Of a stretch of 10,725 nt of DNA, positions 1-6,135 are shown one piece after another. Under the pieces are notes generated by a model, which worked only from the letters and a program-made list of their open reading frames with translations, had not been told where the DNA came from and ran no database searches. Every line of letters begins with the position of its first letter. Position 1 is the stretch's first letter. This DNA is from Spirochaetaceae bacterium (GTDB taxonomy: Bacteria > Spirochaetota > Spirochaetia > Treponematales > Rectinemataceae). The stretch is from the NCBI GenBank assembly GCA_016794765.1, contig JAEUJG010000096.1, positions 1-10,725 on the forward strand, in the 5' to 3' direction. Made by a program: the position numbers and the translations under genes.

Positions 1-425
1 CCATCGAGGCCGCGCGCGCCGGCTCCGTCGGCAAGGGCTTCCGCATCATCGCGAACGAGGTTCGGACCCTCGCGGGCCAGACCGGCGACTTCGCCAAGCA
101 GATCGAGTCGACCACCGCGGAGTTCCGCTCCTCCGTCGCGGCGATCGACGAGAGGATGCGGGATTTCCTCATGCTCCTCGACCGCTTCAAGGCCTCCTTC
201 ACCGAGGTCCTGGCCAACTTCCGGGACAACGCCCAGAGCGTGGACAACGCGGGGCGCTTCCTGGCGGAGATCGCGGGCGCCATCCGCGAGGAGACCCTGG
301 CCCTGAACGACGGGCTCGATTCGCTCGAGAGCATTTCGGGCTCCATGAAGGACACGCACGCCGTCTTCACCGCCCTGACGAAGAGCCACGCCTTCCTGGA
401 CGAGCTGCTCGAGAAGCGCTCGTGA
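1..425 (+). CDS. Methyl-accepting chemotaxis protein, C-terminal part (5' truncated by the window)
   Basis: The reading frame is open from base 3 and gives 140 residues. They begin IEAARAGSVGKGF and continue RIIANEVRTLAGQT. This is the highly conserved hairpin tip of the MCP cytoplasmic signalling domain, which contacts CheA and CheW (usual form IEAARAGExGxGFAVVAxEVRxLA). The rest is a long, mostly charged helix matching the descending arm of the four-helix bundle, ending DELLEKRS. No CheR-binding pentapeptide of the NWETF type is visible at the C-terminus. The sensor domain, membrane segments and start lie upstream of the window, so ligand and topology cannot be told. The stop codon overlaps the GTG start of the next gene, which suggests co-transcription and translational coupling. 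Family assignment is secure; the role within the chemotaxis set is not known. Confidence 0.93.
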   Translation, partial: IEAARAGSVGKGFRIIANEVRTLAGQTGDFAKQIESTTAEFRSSVAAIDERMRDFLMLLDRFKASFTEVLANFRDNAQSVDNAGRFLAEIAGAIREETLALNDGLDSLESISGSMKDTHAVFTALTKSHAFLDELLEKRS

Positions 426-1420
426 GCGGCCTTTCCCGCCGCCCCCTGGCCGTCGTCACGGACGACCGCTTCGGCGACGGCCTGGCCCTGGAGCGCGCCG
501 TCCTCGGGCCCGCGGGCGTGGAAGTGGTCGAGGCGAGTTGCGCGACCTCGGTCGAGGTAGCCGCGGCCTGCCGCGACGCCGACGCCGTCCTCGCGAACCT
601 GGCGCCGGTCGACGCGGCCGCCCTGGCGGCCATGGAGCGCTGCGTCGTCGTGGCGCGCTACGGCGTCGGCCTCGACAGCGTGGACCTGGCCGCGGCGGCC
701 GCCCGCGGCGTCGCGGTGCGCAACGTGCCCGGCTATTGCGACACCGAGGTCGCCGAGGAGGTGATCGGCCTCATCCTGGCCCTCGCGCGCCGCATCGCCG
801 AGCGCGACGCCTACGTGCGCGCGGGCGGCTGGAACCTTCCGGCGGCGAACCGCCGCGTCGCGGGCTCGATCCTGGGCGTCGTCGGCTTCGGCGGGACGGG
901 AAAGGCCCTGGCCCGCGCGGCCCTGGGCCTCGGCTTTTCGGCGATCCTCGTGCACAGCCGGCGCGTTTCGGCGGAAAGACTGGAGGCCGCCCTGGGCCCC
1001 GCGGCGCGCGCCCTGGGCGTCCGCGTGGAAGCCGCCGGCCTCGACGAGCTTCTCGGCCGCTCCGATTGGGTGTCGCTGCACCTTCCCCTCGTCTCCGAAA
1101 CGAGGGGGCTCATGGACGGCGGACGGTTCGCCGCGATGAAGGAGGGGGCCTCTTTCGTCAATACCTCGCGGGGCGGCCTCGTCGACGAGGGAGCCCTCGC
1201 CGCGGCCCTCCGCTCGGGGCGCCTCGCCGGAGCCGGGCTCGACGTCTTCTCCGTCGAACCCCTGCCCGCGGACAGCCCCCTGCGCGGCCTGCCGAACCTG
1301 GTCTTCTCCGACCATTCGGCCTACGCCTCGCGGGAATCGGTCGCCGAGCTTCGGCGCAGGACCGCCCAAAACGCGCTCGAGGAACTCGCGCGGGCGGGAC
1401 GCCTGCCGCCCCGGGGCTGA
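422..1420 (+). CDS. D-isomer-specific 2-hydroxyacid dehydrogenase, CtBP-like
   Basis: This 332-residue protein has the usual length and two-domain layout of NAD(P)-dependent D-2-hydroxyacid dehydrogenases, which interconvert 2-keto acids and D-2-hydroxy acids in the cytoplasm. Visible parts: a split N-terminal catalytic domain with YGVGLDSVDL (80-89) and VPGYCDTEVAEEVIGLILALAR (102-123), the latter resembling CtBP-type members; the Rossmann motif GFGGTG (155-160); and the expected catalytic triad Arg250 (NTSRGG), Glu279 (VEP) and His298 (DHSAYAS). The second Rossmann strand ends HSRR (178-181) with no acidic residue, which by analogy with glyoxylate/hydroxypyruvate reductases suggests NADP(H). 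The GTG start overlaps the preceding MCP stop (GTGA). I see no strong ribosome-binding site, so coupled translation is likely. The substrate cannot be read from sequence; phosphoglycerate dehydrogenase is less likely because there is no C-terminal ACT domain. Confidence 0.9.
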   Translation: MSGLSRRPLAVVTDDRFGDGLALERAVLGPAGVEVVEASCATSVEVAAACRDADAVLANLAPVDAAALAAMERCVVVARYGVGLDSVDLAAAAARGVAVRNVPGYCDTEVAEEVIGLILALARRIAERDAYVRAGGWNLPAANRRVAGSILGVVGFGGTGKALARAALGLGFSAILVHSRRVSAERLEAALGPAARALGVRVEAAGLDELLGRSDWVSLHLPLVSETRGLMDGGRFAAMKEGASFVNTSRGGLVDEGALAAALRSGRLAGAGLDVFSVEPLPADSPLRGLPNLVFSDHSAYASRESVAELRRRTAQNALEELARAGRLPPRG

Positions 1421-1423
1421 GCC

Positions 1424-1475
1424 GCGACCCACCCCGGCGCGGTCGCCCGGGGCCGGCCCGCGGCGGCTCCGGCCC
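1424..1475. terminator. GC-rich hairpin cluster between convergent genes
   Basis: The 65-bp gap between the convergent dehydrogenase and CBM genes contains several overlapping perfect stems. GCGACC (1424-1429) pairs with GGTCGC (1441-1446). CCCCGG (1432-1437) pairs with CCGGGG (1447-1452). GGGCCGG (1450-1456) pairs with CCGGCCC (1469-1475). They could end transcription from both sides, but neither strand has a U-tract. Such stems also arise easily by chance in DNA this GC-rich, so this is only a tentative bidirectional terminator. Confidence 0.3.
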
Positions 1476-1485
1476 GAGATCCGGG

Positions 1486-2211
1486 CTAGCGTTTCGCCGC
1501 GAGTTCGCCTATCACGAGGACCGAGACGACGCGCCCTTCGCTGGAGGTGGCCTTGTTCGCGTTCAGGGGATCGGGCCGGTATTCGCCGCGGCTCACGAAG
1601 GCGTAATAGTGGAGACCCGGAGGCAGGACGAGTTCCAGCTCGTAGAGGCCGGGGGCGGTTTCCGTCATCTCGTGGAGGAAGGGATCCCAGTTGTTGAAGG
1701 TGCCCGCGACCGCGACCGCTTCGCCGGGCGTTCCGCGGAAGCGGAAGCGCGCGGTGCGTCCGTCCTCGGCCAGGAGGCGATAGTCGCCCGGCCGCTCGTC
1801 GCTCAGGTAGGGCACCTCGGCCAGGGAGAGGACGACGCCGGCCCCGCGGTCTTCCGCCTTGCGCGGATTGTTCGGATCGGCGAGCCAGACCCCGTCGATG
1901 ACGAGGCGATAGGCCAGGGGCGCCCGACGCTTGAGCGGGATCGGGTAGGCCAGGACGAAGACCCCGTTCTGGTTGCGCTCGAAGAGATGCACTTCGCGAT
2001 AGTCCTCGTCCTCGAAGGCGGCGCCGACGCAGCGGTAGGCGCCCTTGGCCGAAAGGATGAGGTGGTTTTCCAGCGTTTCGGGCGGCCCCGCGTTCTTTTT
2101 TCCCGCGAGGGCGAGGTGGAGGGACAGGGACTCTACTTCGAAGGCGGCGGCGTCGGCGGCGGCTGCCAGGGAGAAGGCGAGCGCCGCGATCAGGAGGGGT
2201 ATTCGCTTCAT
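1486..2211 (-). CDS. Secreted glycogen-binding (CBM48/AMPK1-CBM) domain protein
   Basis: I chose the ATG at 2211, giving 241 residues. It is preceded by AAAGG five bases upstream, and it places a clean signal peptide at the N-terminus (MKRIPLLIAALAFSLAAAADAAA, cleavage near residue 23). An upstream in-frame start at 2256 would add 15 residues ahead of the signal. The C-terminal half (about 150-236) is a recognisable AMPK-type glycogen-binding domain: VAGTFNNWDP with Trp175, LPPGLHYYAFV, and PDPLN at 213-217. Residues 55-133 look like a related, more divergent E-set/CBM48 unit (AYRLVIDGVWLADPNNP). No catalytic glycosidase domain follows, so this is probably a stand-alone periplasmic or outer-surface alpha-glucan binding or scaffold protein. 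The gene stands alone and is divergent from the FlcA-like gene. The domain call is firm; the biological role is inferred. Confidence 0.85.
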   Translation of the reverse strand: MKRIPLLIAALAFSLAAAADAAAFEVESLSLHLALAGKKNAGPPETLENHLILSAKGAYRCVGAAFEDEDYREVHLFERNQNGVFVLAYPIPLKRRAPLAYRLVIDGVWLADPNNPRKAEDRGAGVVLSLAEVPYLSDERPGDYRLLAEDGRTARFRFRGTPGEAVAVAGTFNNWDPFLHEMTETAPGLYELELVLPPGLHYYAFVSRGEYRPDPLNANKATSSEGRVVSVLVIGELAAKR

Positions 2212-2228
2212 GGGACCTTTCGCTCCCT

Positions 2229-2256
2229 GTACTATCGGCGTGCCAGGCCCCGTCAA
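2229..2256 (-). promoter_or_regulatory. Possible sigma-70 promoter for the CBM48 gene
   Basis: On the minus strand TTGACG (2256-2251) is followed after 16 bases by TAGTAC (2234-2229). The -35 matches five of six consensus bases; the -10 is weak. The predicted start near 2222 gives a very short leader that still contains the AAAGG ribosome-binding site. Confidence 0.4.
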
Positions 2257-2313
2257 TTACGCTAATTTCCTATACAAAGGCGCGATTGTTCCGTTAATAT
2301 AGGCAAGGTACCT
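2257..2313 (+). promoter_or_regulatory. AT-rich upstream region and RBS of the FlcA-like gene
   Basis: This short stretch is markedly more AT-rich than its surroundings and should hold the promoter for the long gene starting at 2314. A candidate is TATACA (2271-2276), an 18-base gap, then TAATAT (2295-2300), each matching four of six consensus bases. The start it predicts lies almost on the ribosome-binding site AAGGT (2305-2309), so the true promoter may differ. I see no sigma-28-type (flagellar) promoter here. Confidence 0.3.
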
Positions 2314-5300
2314 ATGCCGCGGCTACAGGACGTCGAACGGTTCAAGAGCGATCTCGCCGCGCTCTCGCGGGAGTCGGAAATCCTTGCCCAGTGGGGCGAG
2401 GAGCGGGAAGACGCGCAGCCGCCCGCGGACGCTGTCGCCGAACCCGCGCGCCCCGAGGCTCCCCCGCGCGGCCTGGCCGCCAAAGCTGCGGCCGCCACGG
2501 CGAAAAAAACAGCCGCCTCCCGCGCCGCTCCCGCCGCCGAGCCCCCGGAAGAGGGCCTGCCTCCGGATTTCGCCACCCTCCTCGCCGACATGTCCCTGGA
2601 TTCCGACCAGCCCTCGGCGCCCGAAGGCGAACTCGGGGGCGGAGTCGAGGAGTTGGAGGAGTTCGACGAAGCGCCGCCGACCGCGGCCGAAAGCGAGGTC
2701 GAGGCCGAGAGCGGGGGCTCGGAAGCCGGCGGCCTCGAGGACTTTTCCGCGCTCGACGATTTTGACCTCGCCGCCTTCGCCGAAGGCGCGGGTTTGGGTG
2801 AAGAACCCATCGAGGGAAACGACGAAGAAAGCGCCCAAGCGCCCGTGGAGGCGCCGGCCGCCGAGGACTTCGGCGCGCTTCCCGACGCGGGATTCGCCGC
2901 CGGCGGTTTGGTGGACGAGACCGAAGCGCTCGAGGCCCTCCCCGGCTTCGATCTCGACGAAAGCTTCGGCGCCGAACCTTCGGCCGAGGCTCCGGCCGGC
3001 TTCGAGCTCCCCGCCGCGGAATCCCCCGAATCCCCCGAATCCCCCGAATCCACGGAAGCCCCCGAGTCGATCGAGGAGCTCTCCTCGCTCGACGAGTTCG
3101 CGTTGCCCGATCTCGACGAAGGCGGCGGCGCTCCCGCCGGGGAAACCTTCGACCTCGGCGGCTTTGACTTCGGGGAAACCGAAGCCGCGGCGCCGGAGGA
3201 GACGACCGCCCAGGCGGAGGCCTTCGAGGCCGACGGGGCTGAAGGGCCCGGCGAGGCGCTCGAAGAGCTTGGCGGCGAATCCTTCGGCGACGAATCCTTC
3301 GCCGAGTCCTTCTCCGAGTCTGTCCCCGAGGAAGGTTCGGGGGCCGCCCCGCTCGACGACTTCTCCATCCCCGACTTCGGCGATCTCGGCGCGGAGGAGG
3401 AGGGCGGGGCCGCCGAACCCGCCCGCGGCCCGGGCTCCGTCCCCTCAGGGCCTTCGTCCGCGGCCGCGGCCGCGCCTGAAGCGCCCGCCGCCGGCGATTT
3501 CGACGCCTTCGATTCCTTCAACTTCGAGGAAGGGGCCACCGGCTTCGGCGACAGCGGTTTCGGCGAGGGTTCGCTGGGCGGCGAGGATCTGGACCGCGAG
3601 CTCGCCTCGCTCGGCGAGGCGAACGCCGAGGAAGGCACCTTCAACCTCGACAAGGACTGGGGCTCCGGGTTCGAGGTGCCGGGCGAGGCGCCGGCTCCCG
3701 GCCGCCGCGCGCCGCCGCCGCCGCGCGCCGCCGCCGCGGGTCCCGCCGCCGCCATTCCGCGGCCGCGGCCCGCCGGCCCCGAGGAGAAGCTTCGGCCGGT
3801 CTCCCTCACCGAAGCCCAGGTCGACCGCCTGCAGGACCGCCTCCTCGCCTTCCCGCTCAACTTGCGCGTCGCCGTCGAGGACGCGGTCGCGAACGAGAAG
3901 GGCACCGAGGCCCAGCGTTCCCGGCTCGTCTGGATGCTCGTCGAGGGCGCGAAGATCGAGGAAGTGGCCGGCCTCGCCGGGCGGATCCTCCAAAAGCGCG
4001 TCACCGTCCCCAAGGGCTACGAGAAGAGCACCGGCGCCGCCCACGAGGCGGAGAAGGGCACGCTCGCCTACGCCCTCGTCCATACCGTCCTGCCGATCCT
4101 GCGGATCGCCGTCCTGGCCCTGGCCGCGGCCGGCGTCCTCGGCTTCCTCGGCTGGAAGTTCATCTACCGCCCCCTGGCCGCGAACGCCCTCTATCGCACG
4201 GGTTATGCCCGCATCGCCGAGGACCGCTACGCCGAGGCGGAAACGGCCTTCCGCAAGGCCGGCGAAATCGTCGAGTACAAGTCCTGGTACTACCGCTACG
4301 CCGAGGCCTATGTCGGGAAGCGGCAATACATCCTGGCCGAGCGCAAGTACCAGAGCCTCTTGGACCGCTATCCCCGCGAGATCGAGGGGGCCCTGGCCTG
4401 GGCGCGGCTCGAGAAGGACCAGCTCAAGTTCAAGGACGCGGCCGAGATCCTCCAGCGGCGCATCCTCGAGCGCTCCTACCTGAACCGCGACGCCCTCCTC
4501 CTTCTCGGCGACGTCTATCTCGCCTGGGCGGAGGAAGAGCCCAAGTACTACGAGGAGGCGCGCCGCAACTACGCGGCCCTCATCCAGCGCTACGGTTCCG
4601 ACGACCTCTATCTGGAACGGATGCTGCTGTACTTCATCCGCACGGACAACTACAAGGAAGTGAAACCCCTGAAGGACCGCTTCATGGCGCAGGCGAAGAT
4701 CTTCCCCTCGACGGAGACCCTCGCCGAGCTCGGCGCCTACCTCTTCGACCGGGGCGAGCGGGCCGACGTGAACCGCATCCTCCTGGCCGCGCAGGCCAAG
4801 AATCCCGAGGTGCCCGAGCCGCATTACCATCTCGCGCGTTATTACGGCGCCACGGGCGCCCCCGGCGAGGAGCGCAAGGCCCTGGACCGCGCCATCGCCG
4901 CCTACGGGAAGATGCCGGCCCTGTCGGCGAAGCGACTCGGCTACCGCATCGACGCCCTGATCCGCCGCGGCGAGTTCCGGCTTCGCGGCACCGAGTACCT
5001 CGCCGCCGAGGAGGACTTCGCCAAGGCGGCGGAGCTCTACGGCGACGCCCTGTCCCTGCGGCGCTTCCCGAAGAACGCCCGCTTCGCGGCCGCCTACGCG
5101 GGCCTGGCGGAGATCGCGTACTGGATGCGCGACGACCTCGAGTCGACCCTCGCCCTGCTCGAGCGCGCCGCCGACCACGGCTACGACAACCCCGAGGCGC
5201 GCTACAAGCGCGGCTACGCCCTCTATCGCCGGGGCAACTACGCCGCCGCGATCGAGCAACTCTACCGCTCCTCGGTCGCCGGCGCGGCGGGTCCCTATGT

Positions 5301-5736
5301 CGACTACGCCTTCGGCGCGGCCCTGTACGCCCGCGAGGACTTCTACGCGGCCGAGGGCCATCTCCGCCGCGTCGTGGACGCGATGACCCTGGAGCTCGAG
5401 CGGCTCGAACAGCCCGATCCGCAGGGCCGGGCCTCGCACGGCGAGATCGTCGAGCTCCTCGTCCAGGCGCAGAACAACCTGGGCGCGGCGCTCTACAAGT
5501 CCGGCAACCGCCTCGGCGATCCGCGCCGCAAGGCCAAGGCGATGGCCGCCTTCGCCGAGTCGGCCCGGCTCTTCGACGCCCTCGTCCGGGACCAGTCGAC
5601 GATGGTCCGTCCCGACGCCAAGAACCTCGGCTTCCTCAACATGGATTTCGTGCTGCATCCGAAGCGGGGAGTGGACCTGGCGGTGTACGAGGAACTGCCG
5701 CGCGATATGCGATTCCCTCGCGGCGAAAAGCGCTGA
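2314..5736 (+). CDS. flcA: Membrane-anchored TPR protein, FlcA-like periplasmic flagellar collar protein
   Basis: 1140 residues with an ATG start and AAGGT four bases upstream. Residues 1-35 (MPRLQDVERFKSDLAALSRESEILAQWGEE) form a conserved-looking helix. About 40-485 is acidic, Pro/Ala/Glu-rich and disordered, with recurring Phe/Asp motifs. About 495-570 is a compact helical domain (LTEAQVDRLQDRLLAFPLNLRVAVEDAV...VPKGY). One transmembrane helix lies at about 592-614. From 620 to about 1090 are TPR-like helix pairs, for example YRTGYARIAEDRYAEAETAFRKAGEI and YKRGYALYRRGNYAAAIEQLYRS. The tail, NLGFLNMDFVLHPKRG...LPRDMRFP, resembles treponemal homologues I recall. The layout fits an inside N-terminus and a periplasmic TPR half, as expected for the Borrelia collar protein FlcA (BB0326, from memory), which helps build the spirochaete-specific motor collar and place stators. 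It could instead be another spirochaetal TPR membrane protein. The gene is monocistronic, followed by an antisense-oriented tRNA. Confidence 0.68.
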   Translation: MPRLQDVERFKSDLAALSRESEILAQWGEEREDAQPPADAVAEPARPEAPPRGLAAKAAAATAKKTAASRAAPAAEPPEEGLPPDFATLLADMSLDSDQPSAPEGELGGGVEELEEFDEAPPTAAESEVEAESGGSEAGGLEDFSALDDFDLAAFAEGAGLGEEPIEGNDEESAQAPVEAPAAEDFGALPDAGFAAGGLVDETEALEALPGFDLDESFGAEPSAEAPAGFELPAAESPESPESPESTEAPESIEELSSLDEFALPDLDEGGGAPAGETFDLGGFDFGETEAAAPEETTAQAEAFEADGAEGPGEALEELGGESFGDESFAESFSESVPEEGSGAAPLDDFSIPDFGDLGAEEEGGAAEPARGPGSVPSGPSSAAAAAPEAPAAGDFDAFDSFNFEEGATGFGDSGFGEGSLGGEDLDRELASLGEANAEEGTFNLDKDWGSGFEVPGEAPAPGRRAPPPPRAAAAGPAAAIPRPRPAGPEEKLRPVSLTEAQVDRLQDRLLAFPLNLRVAVEDAVANEKGTEAQRSRLVWMLVEGAKIEEVAGLAGRILQKRVTVPKGYEKSTGAAHEAEKGTLAYALVHTVLPILRIAVLALAAAGVLGFLGWKFIYRPLAANALYRTGYARIAEDRYAEAETAFRKAGEIVEYKSWYYRYAEAYVGKRQYILAERKYQSLLDRYPREIEGALAWARLEKDQLKFKDAAEILQRRILERSYLNRDALLLLGDVYLAWAEEEPKYYEEARRNYAALIQRYGSDDLYLERMLLYFIRTDNYKEVKPLKDRFMAQAKIFPSTETLAELGAYLFDRGERADVNRILLAAQAKNPEVPEPHYHLARYYGATGAPGEERKALDRAIAAYGKMPALSAKRLGYRIDALIRRGEFRLRGTEYLAAEEDFAKAAELYGDALSLRRFPKNARFAAAYAGLAEIAYWMRDDLESTLALLERAADHGYDNPEARYKRGYALYRRGNYAAAIEQLYRSSVAGAAGPYVDYAFGAALYAREDFYAAEGHLRRVVDAMTLELERLEQPDPQGRASHGEIVELLVQAQNNLGAALYKSGNRLGDPRRKAKAMAAFAESARLFDALVRDQSTMVRPDAKNLGFLNMDFVLHPKRGVDLAVYEELPRDMRFPRGEKR
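3019..3051 (+). repeat. 9-bp tandem repeat GAATCCCCC inside the acidic region
   Basis: GAATCCCCC occurs three times in exact tandem, followed by a partial fourth copy GAATCC. It keeps the frame and encodes Glu-Ser-Pro repeats in the disordered cytoplasmic part of the FlcA-like protein. The unit is a multiple of three, so copy-number changes would alter linker length without a frameshift. Confidence 0.85.
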
Positions 5737-5798
5737 GGCGGGGTGGGCGGGCTCGGCGGCGGCCGGCCCGGCGCCGCGAAGGCGTGTTTAAAATGAAA
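5737..5798. other. Short intergenic segment between the FlcA-like gene and the tRNA
   Basis: No gene is visible. The first part is extremely GC-rich (GGCCGGCCCGGCGCCG) and could form small hairpins. The last part, 5785-5801, is AT-rich and supplies the T-run that follows the tRNA on the minus strand. I see no convincing intrinsic terminator for the FlcA-like gene on the plus strand. Confidence 0.5.
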
Positions 5799-5808
5799 AA
5801 AGTCCGGT
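5796..5808 (-). terminator. T-run at the 3' end of tRNA-Val
   Basis: On the minus strand the tRNA ends ACCGGAC and runs directly into TTTTTT (5801-5796). The sequence just before the T-run pairs with the sequence just before the tRNA 5' end, so the extended acceptor stem plus T6 has the form of an intrinsic terminator. Inference from sequence form only. Confidence 0.5.
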
Positions 5809-5889
5809 GGGCGATACTGGGATTGAACCAGTGACTTCTACCGTGTGAAGGTAGCACTCTCCCGCTGAGTTAATCGCCCACCGGACTTT
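5799..5889. repeat. 17-bp perfect inverted repeat enclosing the tRNA
   Basis: AAAGTCCGGTGGGCGAT at 5799-5815 is the exact reverse complement of 5873-5889. Seven of the 17 pairs are the tRNA acceptor stem. The other ten extend the pairing through the discriminator into 5' leader and 3' trailer. The precursor should therefore have one continuous stem capped by the tRNA. Confidence 0.9.
5808..5879 (-). tRNA. tRNA-Val (anticodon CAC)
   Basis: The minus strand folds into a complete 72-nt cloverleaf. The 7-bp acceptor stem is GGGCGAT/ATCGCCC. The D arm is ACTC/GAGT with a GG-containing loop. The anticodon stem is CTACC/GGTAG with loop TTCACAC, giving anticodon CAC (reads GUG, valine). The variable loop has five bases, and the T arm is ACTGG-TTCAATC-CCAGT. 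The discriminator is A. The following bases are CCG, so the terminal CCA is not encoded and must be added by tRNA nucleotidyltransferase. No tRNA gene neighbours it in the window; it has its own promoter on the minus strand. Confidence 0.96.
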
Positions 5890-5893
5890 CCGG

Positions 5894-5914
5894 GCGGTTC
5901 CCGGGAGGAACCGC
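5894..5914 (-). other. Hairpin in the 5' leader of the tRNA-Val precursor
   Basis: GCGGTTCC (5894-5901) and GGAACCGC (5907-5914) form a perfect 8-bp stem with a five-base loop. The predicted transcription start (about 5915) lies at its edge, so the primary transcript would begin with this hairpin, just ahead of the extended acceptor stem. It may protect the 5' end or influence processing; function is inferred. Confidence 0.6.
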
Positions 5915-5921
5915 AGGAAGG

Positions 5922-5950
5922 AATCTAGCACCGGGGGCCTTCTCTGTCAA
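5922..5950 (-). promoter_or_regulatory. Sigma-70 promoter of tRNA-Val, with probable UP element
   Basis: On the minus strand a perfect -35 TTGACA (5950-5945) is separated by exactly 17 bases from TAGATT (5927-5922), which matches four of six -10 bases. Directly upstream (5951-5985) is an A/T-rich tract containing TATATAAAAAACG, like the UP elements of strong stable-RNA promoters. Transcription should start near 5915, about 35 bases before the mature tRNA. Confidence 0.8.
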
Positions 5951-6135
5951 GAACATGTAATCGTTCGTTTTTTATATACGAAAGCGTGCAGTAATGTATA
6001 CGCCGGCATTGGATTAATAAAAAAGTAATGATGTAAGTTGCTGTGGCAGTTGCATTTAAAAATTGAAGGATTGGAGCTATTGTTTGGTACGGTTCGTGCA
6101 TGCTACTACTAGCAGCACGAAAGGCGGCATTCAAA
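5951..6135. other. AT-rich non-coding stretch between tRNA-Val and the lipid kinase gene
   Basis: This stretch stands out sharply from the GC-rich surroundings, with runs such as GTTTTTTATATACG, TTAATAAAAAAGTAATG and TTTAAAAATTG. Its left edge serves as the upstream part of the tRNA promoter, and the rest should hold the promoter of the kinase gene. I could not settle on a convincing -35/-10 pair for the latter. A 69-residue minus-strand open frame crosses it but has no family resemblance. Confidence 0.6.
6095..6119 (+). other. Hairpin just upstream of the lipid kinase RBS
   Basis: CGTGC (6095-6099) plus TGCT (6101-6104) pairs with AGCA (6111-6114) plus GCACG (6115-6119), giving nine pairs, one bulged A and a six-base loop. 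It ends right before AAAGG (6120-6124). It could modulate translation of the kinase gene; no known riboswitch class is recognised. Confidence 0.5.

Noticed and set aside
538..2265. A 575-residue open frame on the plus strand across the dehydrogenase and CBM genes
   Set aside because: It is almost entirely Arg/Pro/Gly in the first part and overlaps two well-identified genes. This is a frame-shifted shadow caused by high GC.
3445..5658. A 737-residue open frame on the minus strand opposite the FlcA-like gene
   Set aside because: It is antisense to clear TPR and transmembrane coding sequence and shows no domain or start signal. Third-position GC bias keeps the opposite strand open.
5925..6134. 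A 69-residue minus-strand open frame in the AT-rich island
   Set aside because: It covers the tRNA promoter, has no good ribosome-binding site and no recognisable family. Open frames of this size are expected by chance.
5808..6135. Integrated element with att site at tRNA-Val
   Set aside because: No integrase gene and no second copy of the tRNA 3' end are seen. The AT-rich DNA is on the 5' side of the tRNA, opposite to the usual integration side.
6100..6135. Upstream start (ATG 6100) for the lipid kinase
   Set aside because: No ribosome-binding site precedes it and it falls inside a hairpin. ATG 6136 has AAAGG upstream.
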